This document shows positions 28,267-36,494 of a stretch of 64,000 bases of DNA, piece after piece. The translations under genes and the position numbers were made by a program. Origin of the DNA: an uncultured Chloracidobacterium sp. (lineage in GTDB: Bacteria; Acidobacteriota; Blastocatellia; Pyrinomonadales; Pyrinomonadaceae); NCBI GenBank assembly GCA_936914845.1, contig CAKZGE010000003.1, forward strand, positions 124,001-188,000. The letters are read 5' to 3'. Each line of letters starts with the position of its first letter. Within the stretch, counting starts at the first letter, position 1. The notes under the pieces are model-generated. The model saw nothing but the letters and a program-made list of their open reading frames with translations. It had not been told where the DNA came from and searched no databases.

Positions 28267-28383
28267 ATCTTCAGATCCGAACAATTTACAGTGTACCGAT
28301 TTTGACCCCGACAATAATTTTTGTTGCTATTTGACCGTCAGTTGCATATCGTTAGTCTATTCCAATGAATCGAGGTTAGGATT

Positions 28384-30150
28384 TTGCGTCTCGCAACCAT
28401 TCGTCAGCATTATCAGCAAGGCCTTCAATCGGTTGCTCGACTGATCGAAAGCTTTGAGATGCAGATCGAACAATTAACACTAAACCAAAACTCGGATCTT
28501 CATACCATCTGTCTGGAAAACACGGTCAAGAACCAGGTCGGCGAAATTAAACGATTAAACCAAGTCATTGAAAACAAAGCGCAGCAGATTCTAGAAGCTC
28601 AAAGAGCCGGTCAGAGGCGACAAGAGCAGTTTGCGCTTCGTCTTTTGAAAGAAAAGCAAATTAATCAGGAGTTACAGCAGCAGCTTCAAACCGGAATTTC
28701 GCCGTCACAACGACTGATCGACCGCTTGGAGAACCAAATAAAGAAGCTCCAACTTCATCTTTCCGATGCCAGCCAACTTAATCTTAAATTACAATCTAAA
28801 ATCCGTGATCTGGAAAAGTGTTTGGAATCTGACAATCCGCCGGCGATTGTGCTTGATTCGCATAATTCCAGCTTACCGCCGTCTTCTGACGCTCCGTGGA
28901 ATAAGCTGCCGCAAACTCGCAGTTTGAGACATAAATCCGGGCTTCGGGCTGGAGGACAAACTGGTCACCAAGGTTCAACACTGCTTCAAGTCCGTCGTCC
29001 TGATCTGGTTATTGTTCATCAAGTTGATGCGTGTCAGTCTTGTCATTATTCCTTGATCCAAACCGAGTCGATTCGTTTTCATAAACGTCAAATCTTCGAG
29101 ATCGAAAACGGGAAATTAACTGTCATTGAGCATCGGGCTGAAGTAAAAATCTGTCCAGCCTGCGGACAAGTTGCCAAAGGTTCTTTCCCCGATAGTCTGA
29201 AGGCTCCCGTCCAGTATGGTGCAAGCGTCCTTGCCCGCTTAGTCTATTTGAATCAGTATCAGTTATTGCCCGTTGCCCGGACCGCCGAGACGATGCACGA
29301 CTTATTCGAGTGTCCGGTCTCGTGGGCAACGATTCAAAAGGCAGCCAGAGTTTGCAGCGGTAAACTACTCAAATTTGAATATCAGACAAAAGCAGCTTTA
29401 CGCCGTTCAGAAGTTCTGGGAGTTGATGAAACCTGTATCAATATCAATGGCGAAAACAACTGGGTGCATCTTGCCAGAACCGACGAACTGACTCATCTCG
29501 CCTTTCATCCGAAGCGCGGCGGAACGGCTTTCGATGAAATCGGGATCATCAATCGTTTCAAAGGCACGCTGGTTCGAGACTGCTTTTCCGCTTACCGGCG
29601 ATACGAGCAGTGCCGGCATAGTTTCTGCAACGCGCATCTGCTGAGGAACCTGACATTCGTCGGTGAAAACGAGCCGGAACATCGGGCTTGGACTGAACAA
29701 TTTGCCCGGCTGTTAGTAAAAATAAAGGCGGCAGTTGGGCGGGCAAAGCTCGATTCCCGAACTGCTTTATCCCCTTCTCAACAAAGCTATTTTTATGGTC
29801 GATACCACAAGCTGTTAGCGGAAGCCGAGCGAGCCATCCGAGGTTCGCCGAAAAGCAAATTCATTCATCTGTCTGCAATCAGTCTATACCGGCGATTCCT
29901 GATGAATAAGCACTCGATTTTAAGATTTATGACAGACTTCTCTGTGCCGTTCGACAATAACGGCTCGGAGCGGGATTTGCGGATGCTCAAATTACAGCAG
30001 AAAATTTCCGGCTGTTTTCGTTCGGCGGCGGGCGCGAGTGTGTTCTGCCGGGTGAGGTCATTTTTATCTTCGGCGCGAAAGCAGGGTCGGAATCTACTTA
30101 CTGTGCTTGAATCAGTAACGAGCGGCAGACCGATTGTTTCGACTGGCTGA
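28384..30150 (+). mobile_element. IS66-family transposase (tnpC-type), single ORF
   Basis: 588-residue transposase. The N-terminal third is coiled coil with an HTH/leucine-zipper character. It is followed by the IS66 marker HNSSLPPSSDAPW, a zinc finger (CQSCHYSL, CPACGQ) and the DDE catalytic core (Asp in LGVDETCI, Asp in LVRDCFSAY, Glu in NNGSERDLR). TTG start. The accessory tnpA and tnpB genes of classical IS66 are absent, as in the ISBst12-like subgroup. Possible left-end sequence begins near 28292 (gtaccgattttgacccc), but no matching inverted copy is visible after 30150, so the element's ends are not established. Confidence 0.88.
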
Positions 30151-30229
30151 GATCTCTTATACTACTTTTTACCGGCGACGCATCATCATATAATAAAGCC
30201 CTTTTGCAGGCACCATTAAATATTTAACG

Positions 30230-31162
30230 ATGAAACCATTTTTCTATTTTTTAGTAATCTGTTGTTTGTTGTCAGTCGCGGCATCAGCGCGATCGAGACC
30301 AGTCCAAGCGACGGAAGTTGCGATAACCATCGATGATCCTGATCTAAACTCCAACGACACGCCGAAACTTGCGCTCGACGAGCGAAATGCGGCGATTCTG
30401 GCGGCTCTGCGTAAGCATAAGGATTTAAAAGCCGCATTATTTGTCTGCGGAATGCGTGTCGACAACGAACAAGGGAAAAAGCATTTGCTCGATTGGGACA
30501 AAGCCGGGCATCTGATCGGCAACCATTCTTATTCGCATTTCTTCTACCCGAGAGCGGGGTTTGAAAAATTCTCGCAGGACGTTTTGAAAGGCGAGGCGAT
30601 TATCTCCGGCTTGAAAAACTACCGGAAATTCTTTCGTTTTCCATATCTCAAGGAAGGCGATACGGCGGAAAAGCGCGACCAGATGCGGGCGTTTCTCAAT
30701 GAAAAAAATTACCGGATGGGCTATGTCACGATTGACACTTCCGAATGGGCGATTGATGCACGGCTTCGCAAGCGTCTGAACGAAAATCCGAACGCCGATC
30801 TCACCGCTTATCGTGATTTTTATCTCGAACACATCTGGGAACGGGCGCAGTTCTACGATCAACTGACCGGCAAGGTCGTCGGAAAACCAGTCAAACACAC
30901 GCTGCTCATACATCACAATCTCGTCGCGGCGTTGTTTCTCGACGATCTGCTGCAAATGTTCGAGAAAAAAGGCTGGAAACTAATCAATGCCGAATGTGCT
31001 TTCCAAGATTCTATTTTCAAAAAACTCCCGAACGTCATCCCGGCAGGCGAGAGTATCATCTGGTCGCTGGCGAAAGAATCCGGCAAATTTGAAAGCGAAC
31101 TGCGTTACCCGGCTGAAGACGAGCGATACGAGAAGGAAAAGATGGATCGGCTCGGATTGTAA
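30230..31162 (+). CDS. Polysaccharide deacetylase family protein (NodB domain)
   Basis: 310 aa with a signal peptide (MKPFFYFLVICCLLSVAASA). NodB homology motifs are present: VAITIDDPD (motif 1, catalytic Asp and metal Asp), NHSYSHFF (motif 2, H-x3-H metal ligands), RFPYLKEGD (motif 3) and LLIHHN near the C-terminus (motif 5-like His). Likely removes N- or O-acetyl groups from an extracellular glycan, for example peptidoglycan or exopolysaccharide. Lies 80 bp downstream of the transposase. Confidence 0.88.
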   Translation: MKPFFYFLVICCLLSVAASARSRPVQATEVAITIDDPDLNSNDTPKLALDERNAAILAALRKHKDLKAALFVCGMRVDNEQGKKHLLDWDKAGHLIGNHSYSHFFYPRAGFEKFSQDVLKGEAIISGLKNYRKFFRFPYLKEGDTAEKRDQMRAFLNEKNYRMGYVTIDTSEWAIDARLRKRLNENPNADLTAYRDFYLEHIWERAQFYDQLTGKVVGKPVKHTLLIHHNLVAALFLDDLLQMFEKKGWKLINAECAFQDSIFKKLPNVIPAGESIIWSLAKESGKFESELRYPAEDERYEKEKMDRLGL

Positions 31163-31324
31163 TGTGCGCTATCGTCGATATTGTACGTTCTGCTATAGAT
31201 GTAATCATCCGACAGACAAAAGACCGTCGGCGAGTGAAGTCTAAAACTACCTGAATAGTTACGAAATACAAGCGCTCAGGCAAAACTATTCTCCCAAAAA
31301 CCGCTTAAGGAAAGGACGGGGAAA

Positions 31325-31693
31325 ATGCAGCTAGCTAATTGGGCGATCATCAATGCCGTTGTGCCTAACGGTACTGACTACAGCTTTGGCGCCGCTGCCT
31401 GGGACGGAGCGGAACAATCGCTGTTTGATGAAAACGAAGTGCGGGCTTCGGTTCCGCTAACCTCAAAAAACGGAACAACACGTTCTATCGAACTTCATAT
31501 GAACACGATGGGGTGGAACATCGAAGAAGAGCATTATAAAAAGTGGAAGGAGAACGTTGGGGCTCAATTCAAAGCTCCCCGTATCAGAACGGCCCCGGAC
31601 AATTATCCCGCAAAAGGTTATCGCAACAAGGGAAAGATCAGGTTATATTCAAAGGCGGTTTACGGCAAAACAATTTTTTGGGAGGAAAAATGA
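31325..31693 (+). CDS. Hypothetical protein
   Basis: 122 aa, no signal peptide or membrane segment. Rich in aromatic and basic residues near the end (KGYRNKGKIRLYSKAVYG). The start at 31325 has a purine-rich upstream stretch (AAGGACGGGG). The stop overlaps the start of the next gene as ATGA at 31690-31693, so the two are very likely translationally coupled. Family not recognised; it may be the tail of a once longer protein, since the N-terminus begins abruptly. Confidence 0.55.
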   Translation: MQLANWAIINAVVPNGTDYSFGAAAWDGAEQSLFDENEVRASVPLTSKNGTTRSIELHMNTMGWNIEEEHYKKWKENVGAQFKAPRIRTAPDNYPAKGYRNKGKIRLYSKAVYGKTIFWEEK

Positions 31694-32421
31694 AAGCTTT
31701 TTACCTTTCGATGATTTGTATTCTGAGCCTCTGTTGCGCTGCCGATCAAGAGGTTATTTCTTTTGCTTCGCCGGAGATATCGACATCGCCGACCCCGAAA
31801 CCAGAGTCCGTTCTAAAAATTCAAGAGTTCGAGAACGGTAAACCAACTATCACGTATTTTTTCGACGATACAAATAAGCTCATTCGGAGCGAATCTGCTG
31901 ACCCTTCAAGCCCCGTCATTGAAGACGATGGCGATGATCTTATCGGGGAAAGCGAAAAGGATCTTGAGTTTTTCACTAGCGAACTTGCCTCGCGAGGCAT
32001 AAAAATACCGTTCCCGGATATTATATTCAACGATGTCGCCGCTATGACCAAGATCTTGGGCGTCGGCGAAGCTGATGAGAGATTTGCTAGACAGTTGGCG
32101 GCCGGGATTGCGCCGAATGGCTCGATCCGGCTTAAGGGCCTTAATAGAACAATTCGCTTTCACCCGTTTGGTATCGGTATTATGGAGGATGAAAAGATAA
32201 CCGATTATGAACTGGATCTGAAGGATGGTTTGCCGGCCCGTGAAATGTTCTCTACGGCCGGAAGCAAGCTGAATCAGAGCGGCCCGCGACAGCTAATTAT
32301 TCAATTTGATCACAAAGACGGCCGTCTTGTACGACTGACCTCAAATGCAATTTCTTCCGTCAATGGAAAGGAAGAGAAATATACAACGGTAAAGACTTTT
32401 GTTTATTCTCCGGCTGACTAA
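31690..32421 (+). CDS. Hypothetical exported protein
   Basis: 243 aa from ATG 31690, chosen for its strong Shine-Dalgarno GGAGG at 31681-31685 and the signal-peptide-like N-terminus (MKAFYLSMICILSLCCAA). The cysteine pair at the end of the hydrophobic stretch could be lipidated, though the lipobox is not canonical. A Pro/Thr-rich linker (STSPTPKPES) precedes a mixed alpha/beta domain. Coupled to the preceding gene. Function unknown. Convergent with the rep-thioesterase chimera, whose stop lies 11 bp away. Confidence 0.6.
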   Translation: MKAFYLSMICILSLCCAADQEVISFASPEISTSPTPKPESVLKIQEFENGKPTITYFFDDTNKLIRSESADPSSPVIEDDGDDLIGESEKDLEFFTSELASRGIKIPFPDIIFNDVAAMTKILGVGEADERFARQLAAGIAPNGSIRLKGLNRTIRFHPFGIGIMEDEKITDYELDLKDGLPAREMFSTAGSKLNQSGPRQLIIQFDHKDGRLVRLTSNAISSVNGKEEKYTTVKTFVYSPAD

Positions 32422-32431
32422 AAAATAGAGC

Positions 32432-34009
32432 TTAGTCGCTTTCCATCACAGCCGGTCCGCGTTTAAGCAATATCGAACATCTGCTGGTGCACACCAACTT
32501 TCCCTTGTCATTCGTTATCTCTATCAGCCATACCTGAACTGTTTTTCCCGGTGAGATCGGTGTCGCGGTTATTGTGATCAAACCTTTGCTGGCCGCGCGA
32601 ACATGATTGGCGTTTATTTCTATCCCGACCGGTGTCACTTTCGTCAGGTCGGCATTCAGCACAGCACCGATCGAAGCTGCTGTTTCACATAGATAAAGCG
32701 AAACGCCCCCATTCATTATGCCGATATATTGATGTACTTTTGACGTGCCTTCGGGCAGCGAGTAATCGTTTTCAATCGCGCGAATGATAAAACCGGAAAT
32801 GTTTTGGATTTTCTCGCGCCGGTACGAAAATGATTCAAGCTGGTCTTTAATTTTTTCGATCGGAAGATTCTTCACCAGTTCGACGGCTTTCGGCTCGGCG
32901 ACATCGAATTCATTCCGAAGGCGATCGAAAATCTCCCGGCTCGCCGGCGGTAGCTTATGCTTACCGGTTTGTTTGCCGTCACTGTTCTTCGTCGAAGGCC
33001 ATTTGAGACGGGCTTTATTCGCCCTCGACAGTCTCTTTGTTTGATCCTGGTAAAACTTTTTGCCGTGCCAGAATATTATCTTGTAACCCTCTTTGTCGGC
33101 GGTTTCGGCGACTTCCCAATCAGTCAGATAATCCTGTTTGATCAGCTCGTTAAAAGAAGGCGCGAGTTTCTCTTTTATCTTCGACGGATACGAATACTGC
33201 GCGATGTTGAGAATCTGGCAAAGCTCGTCGTAACGTTTCTCGAAAACGCCCTGCTCACGGGACGCGTAAAGCCAGATTTGCAGCAAGGGTATCAGCGCCT
33301 TGGCGATGTTGTTTTTGAGTTGCTTGTATGAATCGAAATCAATCGGCAACAGGTAATAAGAGTTGATATTCTCGAGATACCAGTCGGAGAGCCAGATATA
33401 GTTTTTGTCGGCGGTTGTCCCGTCGTCGAGTTCCTGCCCGGTGCGGCGCACGCGCTGGAAAATTACGAAACTGTCGGAGGCGAATTTTTTCTTGCCGGCA
33501 ATCCACATCGCGCCTTCCGATTTTATGTAAGTCGAAGCCATCACGTCGCACCACTCTTCAACGTCTTTGAAGTTAGAGCCGCCATCCGTGTGACCGAGAA
33601 GCTGCAGCAGTTCGGCGGAAGTGAAAGCAATCGGATTTTCGATTTTTCCTTTTTCCCTTTTGATTCGCTCGAGAATTTTTTGGAAGGCTAAGTATTTATC
33701 CTGATCAGCTGTTGTCGGCATTCCGTAGAGCGTATTTCCGGCAATCGTGACTTTCGCTTCGGCGCGGTTTCCGTCAATGATTTGGGTGAACTTGATAACC
33801 TTCGGAGGGGTTTCCTTTGATCGCTTACTCGCTGGCGTGAAAAAACCGAATGCAGCGATGTTTTTTTCCATCCGCACGAATTCGGGTTCGGTCAATCCTT
33901 GATCATTGTTTGCAGGCGTTTGTGCAAGAGCGTTTTTATTTTCCTGAGCGTCTTCCGCTTCATCGAAGAGCGATAAATTTTCCGCCTTTTTGTTTTTTCT
34001 TGCGCTCAT
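32432..34009 (-). CDS. Plasmid replication initiator (RepA/RPA family) fused to a C-terminal PaaI thioesterase fragment
   Basis: About 525 aa from ATG 34009 (MSARKNKKAEN); a longer frame starts at 34057. Residues ~40-425 match the replication initiator A family (PF10134-type): IWLSDWYLENINSYYLLPID, LLQIWLYASREQGVFEKRY and the winged-helix-like SFNELIKQDYLTDWEV. From the codons near 32740 the protein switches to a hotdog thioesterase: HQYIGIMNGGVSLYLCETAA, VGIEINANHVR, TVQVWLIEITNDKGKLVC. The thioesterase lacks its first ~45 residues. The initiator part appears nearly complete and sits beside its iterons, so it may still work. The fusion is best explained by recombination, or by a misjoined contig. 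Confidence 0.85.
   Translation of the reverse strand: MSARKNKKAENLSLFDEAEDAQENKNALAQTPANNDQGLTEPEFVRMEKNIAAFGFFTPASKRSKETPPKVIKFTQIIDGNRAEAKVTIAGNTLYGMPTTADQDKYLAFQKILERIKREKGKIENPIAFTSAELLQLLGHTDGGSNFKDVEEWCDVMASTYIKSEGAMWIAGKKKFASDSFVIFQRVRRTGQELDDGTTADKNYIWLSDWYLENINSYYLLPIDFDSYKQLKNNIAKALIPLLQIWLYASREQGVFEKRYDELCQILNIAQYSYPSKIKEKLAPSFNELIKQDYLTDWEVAETADKEGYKIIFWHGKKFYQDQTKRLSRANKARLKWPSTKNSDGKQTGKHKLPPASREIFDRLRNEFDVAEPKAVELVKNLPIEKIKDQLESFSYRREKIQNISGFIIRAIENDYSLPEGTSKVHQYIGIMNGGVSLYLCETAASIGAVLNADLTKVTPVGIEINANHVRAASKGLITITATPISPGKTVQVWLIEITNDKGKLVCTSRCSILLKRGPAVMESD
32730..32755 (-). other. Chimeric junction: rep gene to thioesterase gene
   Basis: Protein similarity changes here from the initiator (ending near ENDYSLPEGTSK) to the interior of a PaaI-type thioesterase (starting near VHQYIGIMNGG), in frame. 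The N-terminal third of the thioesterase is not found elsewhere in the window. This marks the left boundary of the plasmid-like segment. Confidence 0.65.
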
Positions 34010-34126
34010 AATTTTTTGTAATGCGAGGTGCCGGAATTCAAGAAAATTTTTGCACAAACGTGGTTTTTTAACAACAACAACTAGCAGTTTTGTCGGCTTG
34101 ATAACGGCTATCTAGTGTTGTTGTTA

Positions 34127-34159
34127 TCTAAATATTGTCTAAATATTGTCTAAAACAGT
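34127..34159. repeat. 11-bp tandem repeat (TCTAAATATTG)
   Basis: Two perfect copies of TCTAAATATTG (34127-34137, 34138-34148) and a partial third (TCTAAAACAGT). Lies between the rep start and the iterons and is AT-rich, so it could be a rep operator or part of the DNA-unwinding element. Inference only. Confidence 0.6.
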
Positions 34160-34219
34160 CGGAAGCCTGTGAAAATTGCCTTAAACCCTGCGTTTACAAT
34201 CAAATAAAGGCAGTTCGAT

Positions 34220-34511
34220 TTCCCTTGAACTACGGTATTTCTTCCCTCCAACTACGGTATCTCTTCCCTTGAACTACGGTCAAACTTCCCTTCGGCAACG
34301 GTGTTTCTTCCCTTGAACTACGGTCATTTCCCTTAAACTACGGTGAGCGCTTCCCTTCGACTACGGTCTCCAACGGCGGAATTTCCCTTGAACTACGGTC
34401 AAATTTCGCCCTTTAAAGTTAAATTTCCTCCTCAGATTTGTTCTTTATTTCCCTTTAACTACGGTGTTTACTTCCCTCGGGCTACGGTCAAGGCTTCCCT
34501 TGAACTGCGGT
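34220..34511 (+). repeat. Iteron array of a plasmid replication origin (11 copies)
   Basis: Eleven copies of a 17-bp sequence with consensus TTCCCTTGAACTACGGT start at 34220, 34242, 34264, 34286, 34308, 34328, 34351, 34383, 34449, 34472 and 34495. The first five are spaced exactly 22 bp apart, about two helical turns, so an initiator would bind one face of the DNA. The ends TTCCCT and (C/A)GGT are nearly invariant and the centre varies. The position just upstream of the initiator gene, and the unidirectional repeats, are typical of an iteron-controlled origin. Confidence 0.92.
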
Positions 34512-34620
34512 TAAAAATTCTTAAACCTTTACTTTAATTTTTTGCAGGCAAGTTACTCATTAGCTGAAACAACCAATTTACGGGAAAATGGCGGCTGATA
34601 AATTTTGCTTCCAATGAAAT

Positions 34621-34637
34621 CACGTTGCATTAACGTG
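34621..34637. promoter_or_regulatory. Inverted repeat, possible operator
   Basis: CACGTT, 5-nt spacer, AACGTG. It lies between the iterons and the 3' end of the gene at 34766-35761. A binding site for a dimeric protein is possible; no further support. Confidence 0.3.
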
Positions 34638-34765
34638 CATTCACTTCAAAGAGTGTTTTTTAATGAAGAAAAAGGCATTTGATCAAGGTGGCAAGGATTC
34701 CTTTGTAAAAGTTACTTCTCAGATGATGTAGAAGTTTCAATTCTCCAGACCTTCAACACCCGCTC

Positions 34766-35761
34766 TCACTCTAAACCCTGCTTCTTTAGCCAATCCTCCA
34801 AAAGAGCGCGAGCAGCAATCTTCAAACGCATAGGAACTTCTTTGTTTTTCGATTCGAGGTTGAGGTAAATACGATGTTTGTTCCTTCGTGCCCAATCTTC
34901 AACGTAGCCTGCGGCGCGACGACCGAAGCCTTCGCGCTGTAAAACGGTGTAAGGAATATTTTCGTTGACGGCTAACGCGCCGACGACATTCATAAACGTC
35001 TCGATCGAATGCTCAAAAGCCGGAGCGTCTTTTAGATTCCCGCAGCTAATCGTCGCGTGCGGGCTGACCCAAACTTTTCCGTTCGGATCCCTTTCACGCT
35101 TCAACGCTTCGCAAACGAAGCGCGTCCACGTCAAAATTTCTTTGAGCCGTTCGAGACTTCCCGAAACGAATTTATACGGCTCTTTAATCGGCGGATTTTC
35201 AAAACGAATCAAATACGGGCTGATGAGCATCGGATTCACTCGCTCGACGAAATAATCGCCCAATTTCCCGATCAGTGTTTCGGAAACTTCAACAGCGAAA
35301 ATCTCCGATTCGAGATCGTGCGTGAACCATTGATACTCGTTTTTGTGCGTAATGTTGAGCGTTCGATTCGAGAGCGAACCTTCCGCGCTGACGAGATGAG
35401 TGAAAAACGACAAACTGACCAGCCCGATACCGCAGCGAAAATAATGAACCCAAAACTGCGCGCCCTGATTGTCGAGCAACACGCCGGCTTGATTTTCACT
35501 TCTTTCGCAATCGAAAAGCAGCTTCTTGTTTTTATCGCATTTTTCCGCTCCGAGAAAATCTTTCAACTCGCCGACGGTCAGCGGAGTTTTCTCTGAACAA
35601 ACCGACGGCTGCCGCCGCGCGCGTTCGTTCAGAAGTTCGGAATGCCGGCTGTAAATCAAAAAATTCAGCAACTCGACGAGCGGCGCACGGCTGATCGAAA
35701 GAGTTTTGACCGGACTCGGCTTGCAAACGATCGCTTCGTTCATAGTTTTTCGGACGCTCAA
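34766..35761 (-). CDS. Hypothetical protein on plasmid-like segment
   Basis: 331 aa, soluble, no signal peptide, basic C-terminus (RLKIAARALLEDWLKKQ). Features noted are a helical N-terminus (LVELLNFLIYSRHSELLNERAR), a central beta-rich region with GIGLVSLSFFTHLVSAEGSL, and a YVEDWARRNKHRIYLNL stretch. No enzyme motif seen. Head-to-head with the toxin gene, sharing a 39-bp intergenic region that contains the toxin promoter/operator. Its position next to the origin suggests a plasmid maintenance or accessory role (inference). Confidence 0.6.
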   Translation of the reverse strand: MSVRKTMNEAIVCKPSPVKTLSISRAPLVELLNFLIYSRHSELLNERARRQPSVCSEKTPLTVGELKDFLGAEKCDKNKKLLFDCERSENQAGVLLDNQGAQFWVHYFRCGIGLVSLSFFTHLVSAEGSLSNRTLNITHKNEYQWFTHDLESEIFAVEVSETLIGKLGDYFVERVNPMLISPYLIRFENPPIKEPYKFVSGSLERLKEILTWTRFVCEALKRERDPNGKVWVSPHATISCGNLKDAPAFEHSIETFMNVVGALAVNENIPYTVLQREGFGRRAAGYVEDWARRNKHRIYLNLESKNKEVPMRLKIAARALLEDWLKKQGLE

Positions 35762-35767
35762 AAGAAA

Positions 35768-35800
35768 TTGACTTTTTATTACATTGGTGTAATATAAATT
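35768..35800 (+). promoter_or_regulatory. Promoter with palindromic operator for higBA
   Basis: A -35-like TTGACT (35768-35773), a 16-nt spacer and TAATAT (35790-35795) form a sigma-70-like promoter. A perfect inverted repeat TATTACA-ttgg-TGTAATA (35777-35794) lies in the spacer and -10, where a bound antitoxin would block RNA polymerase. The toxin ATG at 35801 follows within a few bases and lacks a Shine-Dalgarno, suggesting a leaderless mRNA. Confidence 0.6.
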
Positions 35801-36166
35801 ATGCCCTGCGAAGTGGAATACACGGACGAGTTTGAAGAATGGTGGAACACGCTCAACGAAGACGAGCAGGCAGCCGTCGATGCTTATGTGAGAATGCTGG
35901 AAGAATTCGGCGTGGCATTAGGCTTTCCGTATTCGTCGGACATCAAAGGCTCGAAGCACTCGCAAATGCGGGAATTAAGGACGCAGCATAAAGGCAGACC
36001 TTATAGAGTTCTATACGCCTTCGACCCGCGCCGGATGGCTATCCTGCTCGTCGGCGGCGACAAAACCGGCAACAATCGCTGGTATGAAGAATTCGTTCCC
36101 GTTGCCGACGCGCTCTATCAGGAGCATTTGGAAGCATTAAAGAAGGAGAAAACGAAAGATGGCTAA
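35801..36166 (+). CDS. higB: Toxin of RelE/HigB superfamily (Gp49-like)
   Basis: 121 aa. Phage-derived Gp49-like/HigB toxins are ribosome-dependent mRNA endonucleases. The conserved core is visible: MRELRTQHKGRPYRVLYAF, then RMAILLVGGDKTGNNRWYEE with the Lys/Arg/Tyr residues typical of RelE-like active sites. The toxin precedes the antitoxin, the HigBA order, and overlaps it by 8 bp. Transcription is expected from the operator-promoter directly upstream. Confidence 0.88.
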   Translation: MPCEVEYTDEFEEWWNTLNEDEQAAVDAYVRMLEEFGVALGFPYSSDIKGSKHSQMRELRTQHKGRPYRVLYAFDPRRMAILLVGGDKTGNNRWYEEFVPVADALYQEHLEALKKEKTKDG

Positions 36167-36494
36167 ACCGTTCAAAAATTTACGAGCCAAAATGTCGCCC
36201 GCCGCCAAAGAGCGATCCGATGAAATCGCGCGCGAACTGCGACGAGAAATCCGCCTCGGCGAGCTGCGCGGCGCGCTCGCCATCAGCCAAGAGGAATTAG
36301 CCGAACTGCTGAATAAAAAACAGGCGGCGATCTCGCGCCTCGAACGGCGCTCGGATATGCACGTCTCCACGCTCAGAGCCTTCGTCAAAGCGCTCGGCGG
36401 GAAATTGGAAATTATCGCTCAATTTCCCGACGCTTCCTATCACATCAGACAGTTTGAATCGGACGACGCGGCTGACGACGCGGTGTTGACTTAA
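36159..36494 (+). CDS. higA: Antitoxin, XRE-family HTH (HigA type)
   Basis: 111 aa with a helix-turn-helix in ISQEELAELLNKKQAAISRLERR and a C-terminal region that would wrap the toxin. The start overlaps the toxin end by 8 bp, so translation is coupled. As in other HigBA pairs it should neutralise the toxin and repress the operon by binding the palindrome at 35777-35794. The acidic C-terminus (ESDDAADDA) is typical of a labile antitoxin. The stop overlaps the convergent gene stop as TTAA. Confidence 0.88.
   Translation: MAKPFKNLRAKMSPAAKERSDEIARELRREIRLGELRGALAISQEELAELLNKKQAAISRLERRSDMHVSTLRAFVKALGGKLEIIAQFPDASYHIRQFESDDAADDAVLT

Larger units (their letters stand above)
34010..34765. other. 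Intergenic replication-origin region, no gene seen
   Basis: The longest gene-free stretch of the window. It holds an 11-bp tandem repeat (34127-34159), the iteron array (34220-34511) and an inverted repeat (34621-34637). The flanks are AT-rich. I see no convincing DnaA box and no ORF with coding character. Confidence 0.8.

Noticed and set aside
31162..31254. 30-codon ORF (MCAIVDIVRSAID...) whose ATG overlaps the deacetylase stop (TAATG)
   Set aside because: Overlap looks like coupling, but the peptide has no known motif and no Shine-Dalgarno beyond the coupling itself; too little support to call a gene.
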